Of a stretch of 64,000 nucleotides of DNA, positions 24,326 through 32,546 are shown in pieces; position 1 is the first letter of the stretch, and each line of letters begins with the position of its first letter. Made by a program: the position numbers and the translations under genes. The DNA is from DASUPK01 sp963819715. Lineage in GTDB: Bacteria > Actinomycetota > Thermoleophilia > Solirubrobacterales > 70-9. A model generated the notes under the pieces. That model was not told where the DNA came from. It saw only the letters and a list, made by a program, of their open reading frames with translations, and did no database searches. The DNA lies in NCBI GenBank assembly GCA_963819715.1, contig CAWFXE010000001.1:62001-126000 (forward strand), read 5' to 3'.

Positions 24326-25516
24326 TCAGCCCAGGTGGGCCCGCAGGCGCTGGACGGCCTCGATCAGGAGCTCGTCGGGCGTGGTCAGGGAGATCCGGAA
24401 GAAACCCTCCCCGCTCGGCCCGTACATCGATCCGGGCGAAACGACCACCGCAGCCTCCTCCAGAACGAGCTCCGCGAACGATGCGGAGGTGTGGCCATCC
24501 GGAACGGGCGCCCAGATGTAGATGGTGCCCTTCGCCGCCTCGACCTCCACGCCGATGTCGCGCAGCGCCTCCACGACGCGGTCACGCCGGCGCTCGTAGA
24601 TCCGGCACATCTCCTCGACCTCGCTGCGCGGACCGCGCAGGGCCGCGGCGCCGGCGAGCTGGACCGCCTCGAAGAGGCCCGAGTCGACGTTCGTCTTCAG
24701 CCGCCAGTAGGTCCTGATCGCCTCGGCGTTGCCGAGGATCGCCGCGCACCGCCAGCCGGTCATGTTGTAGCCCTTGGACAGGGAGAAGACCTCGACCCCG
24801 ACCTCCTTCGCGCCCGAGGTCGCAAGGAAGCTGGGCGCCACGTAGCCGTCGTAGGTCGTCTCCGAATAGGCGTTGTCATGGACGACGAGGATCTCGTGCT
24901 CCGACGCGAGCTCGACGACACGCTCGAAGAATCCGTCGGGCACGATCGCGCCGGTCGGATTGTTCGGGTAGTTGATGAACAGCAGGCGCGCCGCCTCGAG
25001 CTTCTCGGCCGGGATGGCATCGAGGTCGGGGGCGAAGCCCAGACCGGGCCGCAGCGGCAGCAGGTGAGCCTCCGCGCCGGCGAGCACCGGACCCCCGGTG
25101 TAGACCGGATAGCCGGGATCGGCCGCCAGGGCGACGTCACCCGGGTCGAGGAAGGCGAAGCAGAGGTTGTAGATGCACTCCTTCGCGCCGATTGCGGGGA
25201 TGACCTCGTCGACGGCGTCGATCTCGACCCCGAAACGCGACAGGTAGAAGTCGGCAAACGCCTCACGGAACTCGGGGCGCCCGCGATTGCTCGGGTACTT
25301 CTGGGTGGAGGGGTCTCCAACGGCCTCGCGCATCGCCTCGACGACGTAGCGGAACGTCGGCGTGTCGGGATCGCCGATGCCCAGGCTGATCACGTCGATC
25401 CCCTCGTCCCGCTTGGCCTCGATGCGCCGCTCGAGCTCGGCGAACATGTAGGGCGGGATGGCCTCCAGTCGCTCGGACGGAGCCGCCAACCCTCTCTTCT
25501 TGGCCGGTGCTGCCAC
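24326..25516 (-). CDS. dapL: Class I/II aminotransferase, probable LL-diaminopimelate aminotransferase
   Basis: 396 residues, fold-type I PLP enzyme. The Schiff-base Lys is in SLSKGYNMTGWR, and NNPTG, the Asp/Tyr of DNAYSE and the terminal FFRISLT Arg are conserved. The opening (IPPYMFAELERRI, SLGIGDPDTPT) is typical of DapL-like enzymes, which convert tetrahydrodipicolinate directly to LL-DAP. The gene ends 13 nt upstream side of dapF on the same strand, supporting a DAP role. DapL versus another aspartate-type aminotransferase cannot be settled from sequence alone. Start is GTG 25516. Confidence 0.8.
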   Translation of the reverse strand: MAAPAKKRGLAAPSERLEAIPPYMFAELERRIEAKRDEGIDVISLGIGDPDTPTFRYVVEAMREAVGDPSTQKYPSNRGRPEFREAFADFYLSRFGVEIDAVDEVIPAIGAKECIYNLCFAFLDPGDVALAADPGYPVYTGGPVLAGAEAHLLPLRPGLGFAPDLDAIPAEKLEAARLLFINYPNNPTGAIVPDGFFERVVELASEHEILVVHDNAYSETTYDGYVAPSFLATSGAKEVGVEVFSLSKGYNMTGWRCAAILGNAEAIRTYWRLKTNVDSGLFEAVQLAGAAALRGPRSEVEEMCRIYERRRDRVVEALRDIGVEVEAAKGTIYIWAPVPDGHTSASFAELVLEEAAVVVSPGSMYGPSGEGFFRISLTTPDELLIEAVQRLRAHLG

Positions 25517-25529
25517 GGAGCCGGGAAGA

Positions 25530-26369
25530 CTAGAGAGCTTCGAGCGCGGCGATCAACTCGGCCGACAGCTCCCCGGCGCAGACGGGCTCCGCCCAGCCCG
25601 TCAGCCGGACGGACAGACCCTCGCCGATCTCCACCTGCAGCTCCCCGCCGTCGAGCTCAACGGTGAGTGCCCCAGGCGCCCCCGCAAGATGCGCCGCGAC
25701 CGCGGCGCCGGAGGCGCCGGTGCCGGACGACAGCGTTTCCCCCACCCCGCGCTCGAAGATTCGCGCGCGGACTCGATCGCCCTCGGCCCTGAAGAAGCTC
25801 ACGTTCGTGCGATTGGGAAAGAGCTCCGAGTTCTCGATCTCCGGCCCGATCGCGCCCAAGTCGAGCGACTCGAGCTCCTCGCCGACGGCGATCGCGCACT
25901 GGGGATTCCCGATCGAGACGTGCTGGAATGACCACGTCCTCCCGCCGGCCTCCACCTCGCCATGGCCGTCCCCTCCTCCCGACGGGAAGTCCGCGGAGGA
26001 GGTGCTTGCGCTTCCCATATCGAGCGTGCACTCGCGCCCGGAGCGAATGGTGGGGGTGATCGGGCCCGCCTTCGTCACGATGGTGAACTCGTTGTCGTCG
26101 GTCCACCCCGAGCGGCGCAGGTACATGACCGCCTCGCGCGCCCCATTCCCCGACAGCTCGGCCTCGGAGCCGTCGGGATTGAAGATCCGCAGCTCGGCGA
26201 CGATCTCGGGGTCCGCGGTCGGTGCGAGGAGCAGAACCCCGTCCGACCCGACGCCGAAATGCGGGTCGCAGATGCGCTGGATTCGTGCCGGTGTCAGCTC
26301 CCAGGGAAGGGCCGCCGCCTCGACGATCAGATAGTCGTTGCCGAGCGCCTGCCACTTCTCGAACTTCAT
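25530..26369 (-). CDS. dapF: Diaminopimelate epimerase homologue with both catalytic Cys replaced by Ser
   Basis: 279 residues, DapF fold: KWQALGNDYLIVE, FGVGSDGVLLL, AELSGNGAREAV, VSIGNPQCAI, FERGVGETLSSGTG. In DapF, two cysteines (in CGNG and in ETxxCGxG) act as the acid/base pair converting LL- to meso-DAP. Here codons at these places are TCG (S73) and TCC (S215), read directly in the DNA. All surrounding residues are conserved. The gene overlaps miaA by 4 nt and precedes the DapL-like gene. It is either an altered epimerase, a related lyase/isomerase, or an inactive copy with a real DapF elsewhere. Confidence 0.88.
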   Translation of the reverse strand: MKFEKWQALGNDYLIVEAAALPWELTPARIQRICDPHFGVGSDGVLLLAPTADPEIVAELRIFNPDGSEAELSGNGAREAVMYLRRSGWTDDNEFTIVTKAGPITPTIRSGRECTLDMGSASTSSADFPSGGGDGHGEVEAGGRTWSFQHVSIGNPQCAIAVGEELESLDLGAIGPEIENSELFPNRTNVSFFRAEGDRVRARIFERGVGETLSSGTGASGAAVAAHLAGAPGALTVELDGGELQVEIGEGLSVRLTGWAEPVCAGELSAELIAALEAL

Positions 26370-27280
26370 TCCGCGTCGAGCCTCTCTGCGATCTCCGCCG
26401 CCACGTCGGCATCATCGCGGTCCGTTCGGTCGATCAGCTCCACGCCCTCCATCCGCCGCATCCATGTGAGCTGGCGGCGCGCGTAGGAGCGGTGGGCGGC
26501 CTTGACCTGGTCGACCGTCTCGGCGGAGGGTGCGCCGTCGATGTCATGGACAAGCTGCTCGAAGCCGAGGGCCGCGCGGGCGGTGCGGGACGGTCCGGCC
26601 TCCAGGGCCGCTCGCGCCTCCTCGGCGGCTCCCGCGGCGACCATCTCGTCCACCCGCCGGTCGATCCGCTCCGCCAGGCGCTCCCTGTCCATCGTCAGGC
26701 CGATCAGCAGCGTCGGATGACGCAGGTCCGCCGTCCACAGTCCCTCTGCCCCGGCCGTGGCCTCGATGCCCGCTCGCGCCAGCTCCGTGAGGCGGGCCAC
26801 CCGCTTTCGGTCATTTGGATCCACGTTGGCGGCGAGATCGGCGTCCAGCTCGGCGTGCAGCGCCTCCGGGCCACGGCGCTCGATCTCGCTCTCCACCTCC
26901 TCGCGAATCTCTCTCGGCACGGGCGGGCGCAGATCGAGGTCCGCGACGGCCGCCCTCAGGTACAGACCGGTGCCGCCGACCACGATCGGGCGCCGCCTCT
27001 CGGCCAGCAGGGAGTCGATCTCGGGGTGGGCGGCCTCCGCGTAGCGGCCGGCGCTGAACTCCTCGCCCGGCTCGACGAATGACACCAGACGGTGCTCCAG
27101 ACGCTCCTGCTCCTCTGCCGTCGCCGCGCCGCTCAGGATCTCCAGGCCCCGGTAGACCTGGATCGAGTCGCAGTTGACCGCGACCGGATCCTCTCCCCGC
27201 TCCCGGAGACGCTCCGCGACGTCGATTGCGACCCCTGTCTTCCCGGCGGCCGTGGGGCCGAAGATGGCCAGGATCCTCAA
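26366..27280 (-). CDS. miaA: tRNA dimethylallyltransferase
   Basis: 304 residues. P-loop GPTAAGKTG (8-16), the substrate-binding VNCDSIQVYRGL, VVGGTGLYLRA and ALGFEQL/RSYARRQLTWMR regions are intact. It adds a dimethylallyl group to A37 of tRNAs reading UNN codons, the step before MiaB. The TTG start overlaps the miaB stop (TTGA, 27277-27280), and the stop overlaps dapF by 4 nt, so miaB-miaA-dapF are translationally coupled. One base of context away there is no Shine-Dalgarno sequence. Confidence 0.95.
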   Translation of the reverse strand: MRILAIFGPTAAGKTGVAIDVAERLRERGEDPVAVNCDSIQVYRGLEILSGAATAEEQERLEHRLVSFVEPGEEFSAGRYAEAAHPEIDSLLAERRRPIVVGGTGLYLRAAVADLDLRPPVPREIREEVESEIERRGPEALHAELDADLAANVDPNDRKRVARLTELARAGIEATAGAEGLWTADLRHPTLLIGLTMDRERLAERIDRRVDEMVAAGAAEEARAALEAGPSRTARAALGFEQLVHDIDGAPSAETVDQVKAAHRSYARRQLTWMRRMEGVELIDRTDRDDADVAAEIAERLDAE

Positions 27281-28596
27281 GCCGCGCGGCTGAGCAGGCG
27301 CTCCTGCCCCGAAAGCGTCGCCGACGTCGCGCCGGTGATCTCCACCTCGACCAGCTCACCCGGGGTGGCGGTGCCGTCGAAGTTGACCGTCTTGTTGTGC
27401 CGGGTCCGCCCGCGCAACCGGGAGGCATCGGTGCGGCTCGGACCCTCCACCAGCACCTCCATGGTGCGGCCGACGAATCGCTCGGCCCGCTCTCGCGCAC
27501 GACGTTGGACCAGCTCGACCAGGCGCTCCATCCGGGCGGTCTTCGTCGCGTGGGGAAGCTGGTCGTCGAAACCCGCGGCCTCGGTTCCCCGGCGGGGCGA
27601 GAAGATGAAGGTGAAGGCGCCGTCGTAGCCGACCTCGTCGACCACCTCGAGCGTCTGCTCGAAGTCCGCCTCGGTCTCCCCGGGGAAGCCAACGATGATG
27701 TCCGTGGTGATCGCGCAGTCGGGTACGTGCTCGCGGATCAGCGCGACGCGGTCCATGTAGCGCTCCCGTCTGTAGGTGCGGCGCATCCGCTTCAGGACGG
27801 GCGTGGAACCCGACTGCAGCGGCAGGTGGATGTGCTCGCAGACTGCGCCGAGCTCGGCGTGCGCGCGGATCACGTCCTCCTTCATGTCCTTCGGGTGGGG
27901 GCTCGTGTACCGGATCCGATCGACGCCAGGGACCGCGTCCACCTGCGCCAGCAGCTCGGCGAAGCTGACGCGGGTCTCCTTCGGAAGGTCTCGCCCGTAG
28001 CTGTTCACGTTCTGCCCGAGCAGCGTGATCTCGTTGACGCCGTCTCCCGCCAGCCGCTCGACCTCGGCGATCAGCTCTGACGGATCGCGGCTTGCCTCGC
28101 GGCCGCGCACCGAGGGCACGATGCAGTAGGAACAGACGCAGTTGCAGCCCTGTGAGATCTGCAGCCAGGCCTGGAACTCGCGGGCCCGCTTCATCGGCAG
28201 GTGCCCGGAGACGTCCTCGAACTCGAAGTACCCCTGGGCCGTCAGCGAGTCAGAGGTCAGAAACTCCGCCAGGCGGTGGATCTGCCCCGGCCCGAATGCG
28301 ACGTCCACGAACGGGAAGCGGCGGAAGACCTCGTCCTTGACCGACTGCGCCCAGCAGCCGCCCACTCCGACGACACGGGACGGGTCCTCCGACTTGAGCC
28401 GCTTCGCCTCCCCCAGGTGCGCGATGAAGCGGTTGTCGGCGGACTCGCGGATCGAGCAGGTGTTGAAGAGGATCAGGTCGGCGCCGTCGCGGTCGGGGGC
28501 CTCGACGTAGCCGAGGGAGTCGAGCATCCCCTTCATCCGCTCGGAGTCGTGCTCGTTCATCTGGCAGCCGAAGGTGGTGACGTGGTAGCGGCGCAT
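27277..28596 (-). CDS. miaB: tRNA-2-methylthio-N6-dimethylallyladenosine synthase
   Basis: 439 residues. The UPF0004 domain has TFGCQMNEHDSE and FNTCSIRESA plus GCWAQ, giving the auxiliary cluster Cys. The radical-SAM triad is CNCVCSYC (CxxxCxxC). The C-terminal TRAM domain follows (GRTMEVLVEG to the end). It methylthiolates i6A37 made by MiaA. ATG 28596 is chosen: it directly starts MRRYHVTTFGCQ, and TAAATT (28604-28609) lies 7 nt upstream. A long upstream extension of the frame is antisense-like and rejected. Confidence 0.95.
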   Translation of the reverse strand: MRRYHVTTFGCQMNEHDSERMKGMLDSLGYVEAPDRDGADLILFNTCSIRESADNRFIAHLGEAKRLKSEDPSRVVGVGGCWAQSVKDEVFRRFPFVDVAFGPGQIHRLAEFLTSDSLTAQGYFEFEDVSGHLPMKRAREFQAWLQISQGCNCVCSYCIVPSVRGREASRDPSELIAEVERLAGDGVNEITLLGQNVNSYGRDLPKETRVSFAELLAQVDAVPGVDRIRYTSPHPKDMKEDVIRAHAELGAVCEHIHLPLQSGSTPVLKRMRRTYRRERYMDRVALIREHVPDCAITTDIIVGFPGETEADFEQTLEVVDEVGYDGAFTFIFSPRRGTEAAGFDDQLPHATKTARMERLVELVQRRARERAERFVGRTMEVLVEGPSRTDASRLRGRTRHNKTVNFDGTATPGELVEVEITGATSATLSGQERLLSRAA

Positions 28597-28613
28597 CGCG
28601 GTCAATTTAGCCC

Positions 28614-28886
28614 CTACTTCGAGGGCGAGTTGACGATCTGCTGGATTCGGCTGTGGGAGAGACCGAGGGCGCGGGCCAGCTCCCGGTAGCTCGCGCCTCG
28701 GGCCGCCGCCTCGCGGATCAGGCGATCCCGGTCCAGCCGCACCCGGGACACGTCCTCGTCGACCCTGCGCATCGCGCGGCGGTATTCGAGTCCGACCCGG
28801 ACCCGCTCGATCCACATCCGGCCGCGGGCACGCTCGAACTCGGTGTGCGCCTTTCGCAGGCGCTCGGCCTCCGCCTCGGCGATCAT
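28614..28886 (-). CDS. Small helix-turn-helix protein
   Basis: 90 residues, highly charged coiled helix (about 1-60) followed by a sigma-region-4-like helix-turn-helix at the C-terminus: ASYRELARALGLSHSRIQQI (about 66-85). It is probably a DNA-binding regulator of unknown target. ATG 28886 is preceded by AGGGCGGG; a GTG at 28904 would add six residues. Its upstream region can form competing hairpins that include the start codon, shared with the 3' end of the cupredoxin gene. It stands 17 nt upstream of miaB. Confidence 0.7.
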   Translation of the reverse strand: MIAEAEAERLRKAHTEFERARGRMWIERVRVGLEYRRAMRRVDEDVSRVRLDRDRLIREAAARGASYRELARALGLSHSRIQQIVNSPSK

Positions 28887-28937
28887 GCCCGCCCTGTATA
28901 GCACCCGTCGAAGGAGCTATACGGGCATTGGGTGCTA
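28885..28937 (-). promoter_or_regulatory. Competing hairpins between cupredoxin stop and HTH start
   Basis: Three overlapping inverted repeats occur: TAGCACCC/GGGTGCTA (28899-28906 with 28930-28937, including the cupredoxin stop), GCCCTGTATAGC/GCTATACGGGC (28891-28902 with 28916-28926) and ATGCCCG/CGGGCAT (28885-28891 with 28922-28928), which would hide the HTH start codon. They cannot all form together. Could be an operator or an RNA switch. Confidence 0.45.
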
Positions 28938-29495
28938 CGGCGTGGGACCTCCGACGACCGTCAGGTCGCCCTGCATCCCGGCCTCCCTGTGGCCCGGAAC
29001 CGTGCAGTAGAAGACGTACTTCCCGGGCTTCAGGTCGTTCAGGGTGACCGTCTGCTTGCCGTTCGTGAATGGCTGCACCTGCCCGAGCACGTTCCCGTTC
29101 GCGGTGGCGACGGCGATGCTGTGCGGAGTCTGCGACGGGTTGTCGTAGGTGATCGCGACGTTGCCCGGCTTCGCCTGCAGCCCGTTGGGCCGGTAGACGA
29201 GGCCCCCGTCCGACGGCGAGGAGACATCGAGCGTCGTCACCGGGCCGTTCGCTGTAGTCGAGGTGGTTCCCTGCTCCTTCGCGAGCTGGTCATTCCGCTT
29301 GTTCTGCTCGTCGACGGACTTGACGATCGCGAAGGCCATCGTCGTGGCGACGATGGCTACGAACAGCGCGATCACGCCGAGCAGCACCCCGCGGTTCGGC
29401 GGGAACGAGTCGCTCCCGCGGATGCCGATGAAGGAGATCACCACAGCGGCGAGCACCAGCAAGCCGCCGATCACGAAAAAGAAATTCCCGTCCAT
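28935..29495 (-). CDS. Membrane-anchored cupredoxin (plastocyanin-like)
   Basis: 186 residues. Two N-terminal hydrophobic segments (about 5-26 and 37-59), a Thr-rich linker, then a cupredoxin domain (about 85-182) with all type-1 copper ligands: H125 in TPHSI, then C164, H169 and M174 in YCTVPGHREAGM. It should be a blue-copper electron carrier facing outside. The ATG is 9 nt after TAGGAT on the minus strand. It lies between recX and the small HTH gene. Confidence 0.9.
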   Translation of the reverse strand: MDGNFFFVIGGLLVLAAVVISFIGIRGSDSFPPNRGVLLGVIALFVAIVATTMAFAIVKSVDEQNKRNDQLAKEQGTTSTTANGPVTTLDVSSPSDGGLVYRPNGLQAKPGNVAITYDNPSQTPHSIAVATANGNVLGQVQPFTNGKQTVTLNDLKPGKYVFYCTVPGHREAGMQGDLTVVGGPTP

Positions 29496-29521
29496 TCGGC
29501 GCGGATCCTACCCCTAGCGCG

Positions 29522-29986
29522 TCACGCCGCGTCGGAGAGCCGCTCGGCGGCTCGCACGACCTCGTAGGCGAGCTCGAGCGGATACCCCCGCCGCACCAGG
29601 AGCCCCAGCGCCCGCTCGCGCTCGCGCTCGGAGTTGCACCGCATGCCGCGGTCGCCCAGCAGCGCCACGGCCCGGTCGAACTGGGCCTCGGAGTCCTCAC
29701 CCTCGAGCGCCGCCTCGATGTGGCCACGGTCCACGCCCCGGCCCTGCAGGGCGGCGGAGACCCGATCCGGCCCCCAGCCCGCGAGCGCCCGCTTGTCCTC
29801 CGCGTAGCGGCGCGCGAAGCTCGCATCGTCGATCGCACCCGCCTCCACCAGCAGGGCGATCACCTCCTCGATCTCGCCCTCGGCAACCTCGCGCTCGGCG
29901 AGCCAGGAGCGGAGCTCCGACTCGGTGCGCTCCTTGTAGCTGAGCGCTCGCAGGGCCAACTCGTATGGGTCATCCGGCTTCGCCAT
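29522..29986 (-). CDS. recX: Regulatory protein RecX
   Basis: 154 residues made of three-helix RecX repeats: ALRALSYKERTESELRSWL, ARRYAEDKRALAGWGPDRV and ERERALGLLVRRGYPLELAYE. RecX binds RecA filaments and modulates recombination. ATG 29986 gives the usual RecX start (YELALRALS). It is directly downstream of recA (80 nt), as in most bacteria, with a 20-bp intergenic repeat between them. Confidence 0.92.
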   Translation of the reverse strand: MAKPDDPYELALRALSYKERTESELRSWLAEREVAEGEIEEVIALLVEAGAIDDASFARRYAEDKRALAGWGPDRVSAALQGRGVDRGHIEAALEGEDSEAQFDRAVALLGDRGMRCNSERERERALGLLVRRGYPLELAYEVVRAAERLSDAA

Positions 29987-30023
29987 CAGTCGGGAGCGCT
30001 GCGGCCGCGAGCGCAAGTCGCTA

Positions 30024-30043
30024 CGGGCTTCGCCCTCCGCTCC
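30024..30043. repeat. 20-bp intergenic repeat, copy 2
   Basis: Identical to 21356-21375 (CGGGCTTCGCCCTCCGCTCC). It lies between the recA stop and the recX start and may form a small hairpin in the recA-recX message. Confidence 0.75.
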
Positions 30044-30066
30044 AAAGTGCAGCGGCCTTGCGCTCC

Positions 30067-31242
30067 CTACGCAGCCTTCTTCTCCGGCTTGTTCGCTTCC
30101 GGCTTCTTTGCCTCGGACTTCTTCGCGTCCGGCTTCTCGGCCCCGTCCTTCGCCTCGGGCACCGCCTTTACGGGCGCTGCTTCGTCGGCTTCGGGCTTCG
30201 CCTCGCCGTCCGCCCCCAACCCGAGCTTGGCGTAGAGCTTGCCCTCGATCTCTGCACCCAGCTCCGGGTTGTCGCGCAGGAACTCCTTGGTGTTGTTGCG
30301 GCCCTGGCCGAGCCGGGTCTCGCCGTAGGAGAAGAACGAGCCCGACTTCTGGATCAGGTCGTGCTCCAGCGCCATGTCGAGCAGGCCGCCCTCCTTGGAG
30401 ATGCCGACGCCGTACTCGATGTCGAACTCGGCCTGGCGGAACGGCGGCGCCACCTTGTTCTTGACGACCTTGACGCGCACCCGGTTGCCGACCGCCTCGG
30501 TGCCCTCCTTGAGCGTCTCGATCCGGCGGATGTCGAGTCGCTGCGAGGAATAGAACTTGAGCGCCCGGCCTCCCGGCTGGGTCTCCGGGGAGCCGAACAT
30601 GACGCCGATCTTCTCCCGGATCTGGTTGGTGAAGAGGCAGATCGTGTTGGCGCGGTTCAGGTTGCCGGCCAGCTTCCGCAGCGCCTGGGACATCAGGCGG
30701 GCCTGTAGGCCGACGTGCTGGTCCCCCATCTGACCCTCGAGCTCAACCCGTGGGGTGAGCGCGGCGACGGAGTCCACGGCGACGACGTCGACGGCGCCGG
30801 ATCGCACCAGCACGTCGACGATCTCGAGCGCCTGCTCGCCGTAGTCGGGCTGGGAGATCATCAGCTCGTCGGTGTTGACGCCGATCTTCCGCGCGTAGAC
30901 GGGGTCCAGCGCGTGCTCGGTGTCGACGAAGGCGCAGACGCCTCCGCGCGCCTGGGCCTCGGCGATGATGTGGTAGACGAGCGTCGTCTTACCGGAGGAC
31001 TCCGGCCCGAAGATCTCGACGATGCGGCCCCGCGGCACCCCGCCGACGCCGAGGGCGATGTCCAGCGGCAGCGCGCCGGTGGAGATCGACTCCACGTTGA
31101 GCGCGCCCATGTCGCCCAGCTTCATCAGGGCGCCCTGCCCGAACTCCTTCTCGATCTGCGTAACGGCCGCGTTCAGCGCCTGGTCGCGCGCCTTCGCCTC
31201 CTTCTCGCCGGCTTCTCTCAAGTTGGGCTTCTGCTCTGCCAT
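30067..31242 (-). CDS. recA: Recombinase RecA
   Basis: 391 residues. Walker A GPESSGKTT, Walker B VDVVAVDSVAAL, the L2 region NQIREKIGVMFGSPETQPGG and the interface LNRANTICLFTNQ are intact. A Lys/Glu/Ala-rich tail of about 50 residues follows the core. It forms filaments on ssDNA for recombination and LexA cleavage. ATG 31242 is preferred because AGAGG lies 8 nt upstream; the GTG at 31251 overlaps the thpR stop but would leave the ribosome site too close. A LexA box lies inside thpR, 130 bp upstream. Confidence 0.97.
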   Translation of the reverse strand: MAEQKPNLREAGEKEAKARDQALNAAVTQIEKEFGQGALMKLGDMGALNVESISTGALPLDIALGVGGVPRGRIVEIFGPESSGKTTLVYHIIAEAQARGGVCAFVDTEHALDPVYARKIGVNTDELMISQPDYGEQALEIVDVLVRSGAVDVVAVDSVAALTPRVELEGQMGDQHVGLQARLMSQALRKLAGNLNRANTICLFTNQIREKIGVMFGSPETQPGGRALKFYSSQRLDIRRIETLKEGTEAVGNRVRVKVVKNKVAPPFRQAEFDIEYGVGISKEGGLLDMALEHDLIQKSGSFFSYGETRLGQGRNNTKEFLRDNPELGAEIEGKLYAKLGLGADGEAKPEADEAAPVKAVPEAKDGAEKPDAKKSEAKKPEANKPEKKAA

Positions 31243-31247
31243 ATCAC

Positions 31248-31868
31248 TCACCTCTCGGTCTCTTGGTCATCGTGGGCGGTCGGAAGCTCCAACTCGGCCA
31301 TCGGCTCGTACTCCGCACCGGTCCTGCGCAGGTGGGACTTGAAGAGCACCAGACGAGTCGGACGGAAGAACCGGAACATATGTTCGGGTAGCGGATGCGG
31401 CTGGGTCGTGATCAGCGCGGGCTTGCGGCTCTTCGGTGCCTCGGGCTTCACGCGCGCCACCGTCAGGTGCGGCCAGAATGGCCGCTTCTCCGGCTCGTAG
31501 AAGCCCGCCTCCACCAGGCGCTCCTCCACTCCGGCCTGCAGCGCGACGGTTTCCTCCGAGTTCGCCCCCAGTGCGATCAGCCGCGGGCGCTTGCCGGGCG
31601 GCACGCCGACGGGCTCGGCCTGCAACTCCACGGGCGGGGCCTCCGCGTCGGTTGCAAAGGCCGCCTTGGCGATCGCCTTGGCGTCCCTCTCCGACTGATA
31701 GCCGAGAAAGACGAGCGTGATGTGGAGTGCCTCCGGTCTGACGACACGCAGCGCCGGATCGGCCAGGGCGGTCTGCTGCCAGTCGACCACTCCCGTGCGC
31801 ACGTCCTGTGGCAGATCCAGGGCGACGAACAGCCGAGCGCGCGGACTCTTCAGCCTCTCCTTGGCCAC
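31248..31868 (-). CDS. thpR: RNA 2',3'-cyclic phosphodiesterase (2H family)
   Basis: 206 residues. The two HxTx motifs of the 2H phosphoesterases are HITL (H49) and HLTV (H134), the spacing expected for ThpR/LigT. It opens 2',3'-cyclic phosphates on RNA ends. GTG 31868 has TAGCTT (31875-31880) 6 nt upstream. Its 3' part contains the presumed recA regulatory region; cinA-thpR-recA is a usual actinobacterial order, here with two extra genes between cinA and thpR. Confidence 0.92.
   Translation of the reverse strand: MAKERLKSPRARLFVALDLPQDVRTGVVDWQQTALADPALRVVRPEALHITLVFLGYQSERDAKAIAKAAFATDAEAPPVELQAEPVGVPPGKRPRLIALGANSEETVALQAGVEERLVEAGFYEPEKRPFWPHLTVARVKPEAPKSRKPALITTQPHPLPEHMFRFFRPTRLVLFKSHLRRTGAEYEPMAELELPTAHDDQETER
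31372..31387. promoter_or_regulatory. LexA (SOS) box for recA, inside thpR
   Basis: CGGAACATATGTTCGG holds the core GAACATATGTTC and matches CGAAC-N4-GTTCG at all but one position. It lies 130 bp upstream of the recA start, within codons for EHMFRF of thpR. It has the same ATAT centre as the box at 14197. Confidence 0.8.
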
Positions 31869-31985
31869 GCCCGAAAGCTAATTGGCGTCCCGGCCGAAAT
31901 CCCGTGCCTCCACGCATGTCGGTGGATGAGGCCCGAGGACGACGGGTTCGCCCCCGCGGTAAAGCCCAACATCGAAGTCCGGCGC

Positions 31986-32546
31986 TCAGTCCCCGGTCGG
32001 CACCGGCGAGATCTCACCCCGGCCCGCGATCCGCAGGTTCGCCGGCAGCGTCGCGTCCCAGCGGTCGGCGAGCACCTGCAGACGCGTTCGCCAGGCGATG
32101 ATCGCCGCGCGCTGCTCGTTCTGGAAGTGCGGCAACTCGTCGAATGCACGGCTCTCGAGCGACGCGACCAGCGCGCTCAGGTAGGTGTCCTGCAGCACGA
32201 AGGTGTGCGCGTAGGCGTCTTGCGCCGCTCGCATCTCGTCGGGCACCGGCTCAACCTCCGCGATCCTGACCGCGTAGTCCGCGGCGCCCCGCTCGAGCCG
32301 CCCCATCCGCCGCTCCGCCTGTGCCGCGGTCAGATCGCCGTCGTTGTAGCCCTCGAGAATCGGATCGGCCTTGTCGAGCAGCTCGTTGATCCCGAGCCGG
32401 ATCGGCTGGACCGCCGCCACGTATTCCTCGAGCGCCCGGCGCCGGTCGGCGGTCGTCGTGTCGGACCCGCAGCCGGCCGCGCTCAGCAGCAGGCACGCCA
32501 GGAGGCTCACCACCAGCACGGGCAAGGACACTCGGCGCTCAGCCAC
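31986..32546 (-). CDS. Secreted lipoprotein of unknown function
   Basis: 186 residues. A signal with lipobox LSAAGC (C26) predicts a lipid-anchored exported protein. The rest is predicted helical: EEYVAAVQPIRLGINELLDKA and later QDTYLSALVASLESRAF. I do not recognise a family. GTG 32546 is chosen because GGAGGG lies 6 nt upstream; it overlaps the end of the hydrolase gene by 8 nt, so the two exported proteins are coexpressed. The 117 nt downstream, to thpR, hold nothing recognisable. Confidence 0.78.
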   Translation of the reverse strand: MAERRVSLPVLVVSLLACLLLSAAGCGSDTTTADRRRALEEYVAAVQPIRLGINELLDKADPILEGYNDGDLTAAQAERRMGRLERGAADYAVRIAEVEPVPDEMRAAQDAYAHTFVLQDTYLSALVASLESRAFDELPHFQNEQRAAIIAWRTRLQVLADRWDATLPANLRIAGRGEISPVPTGD

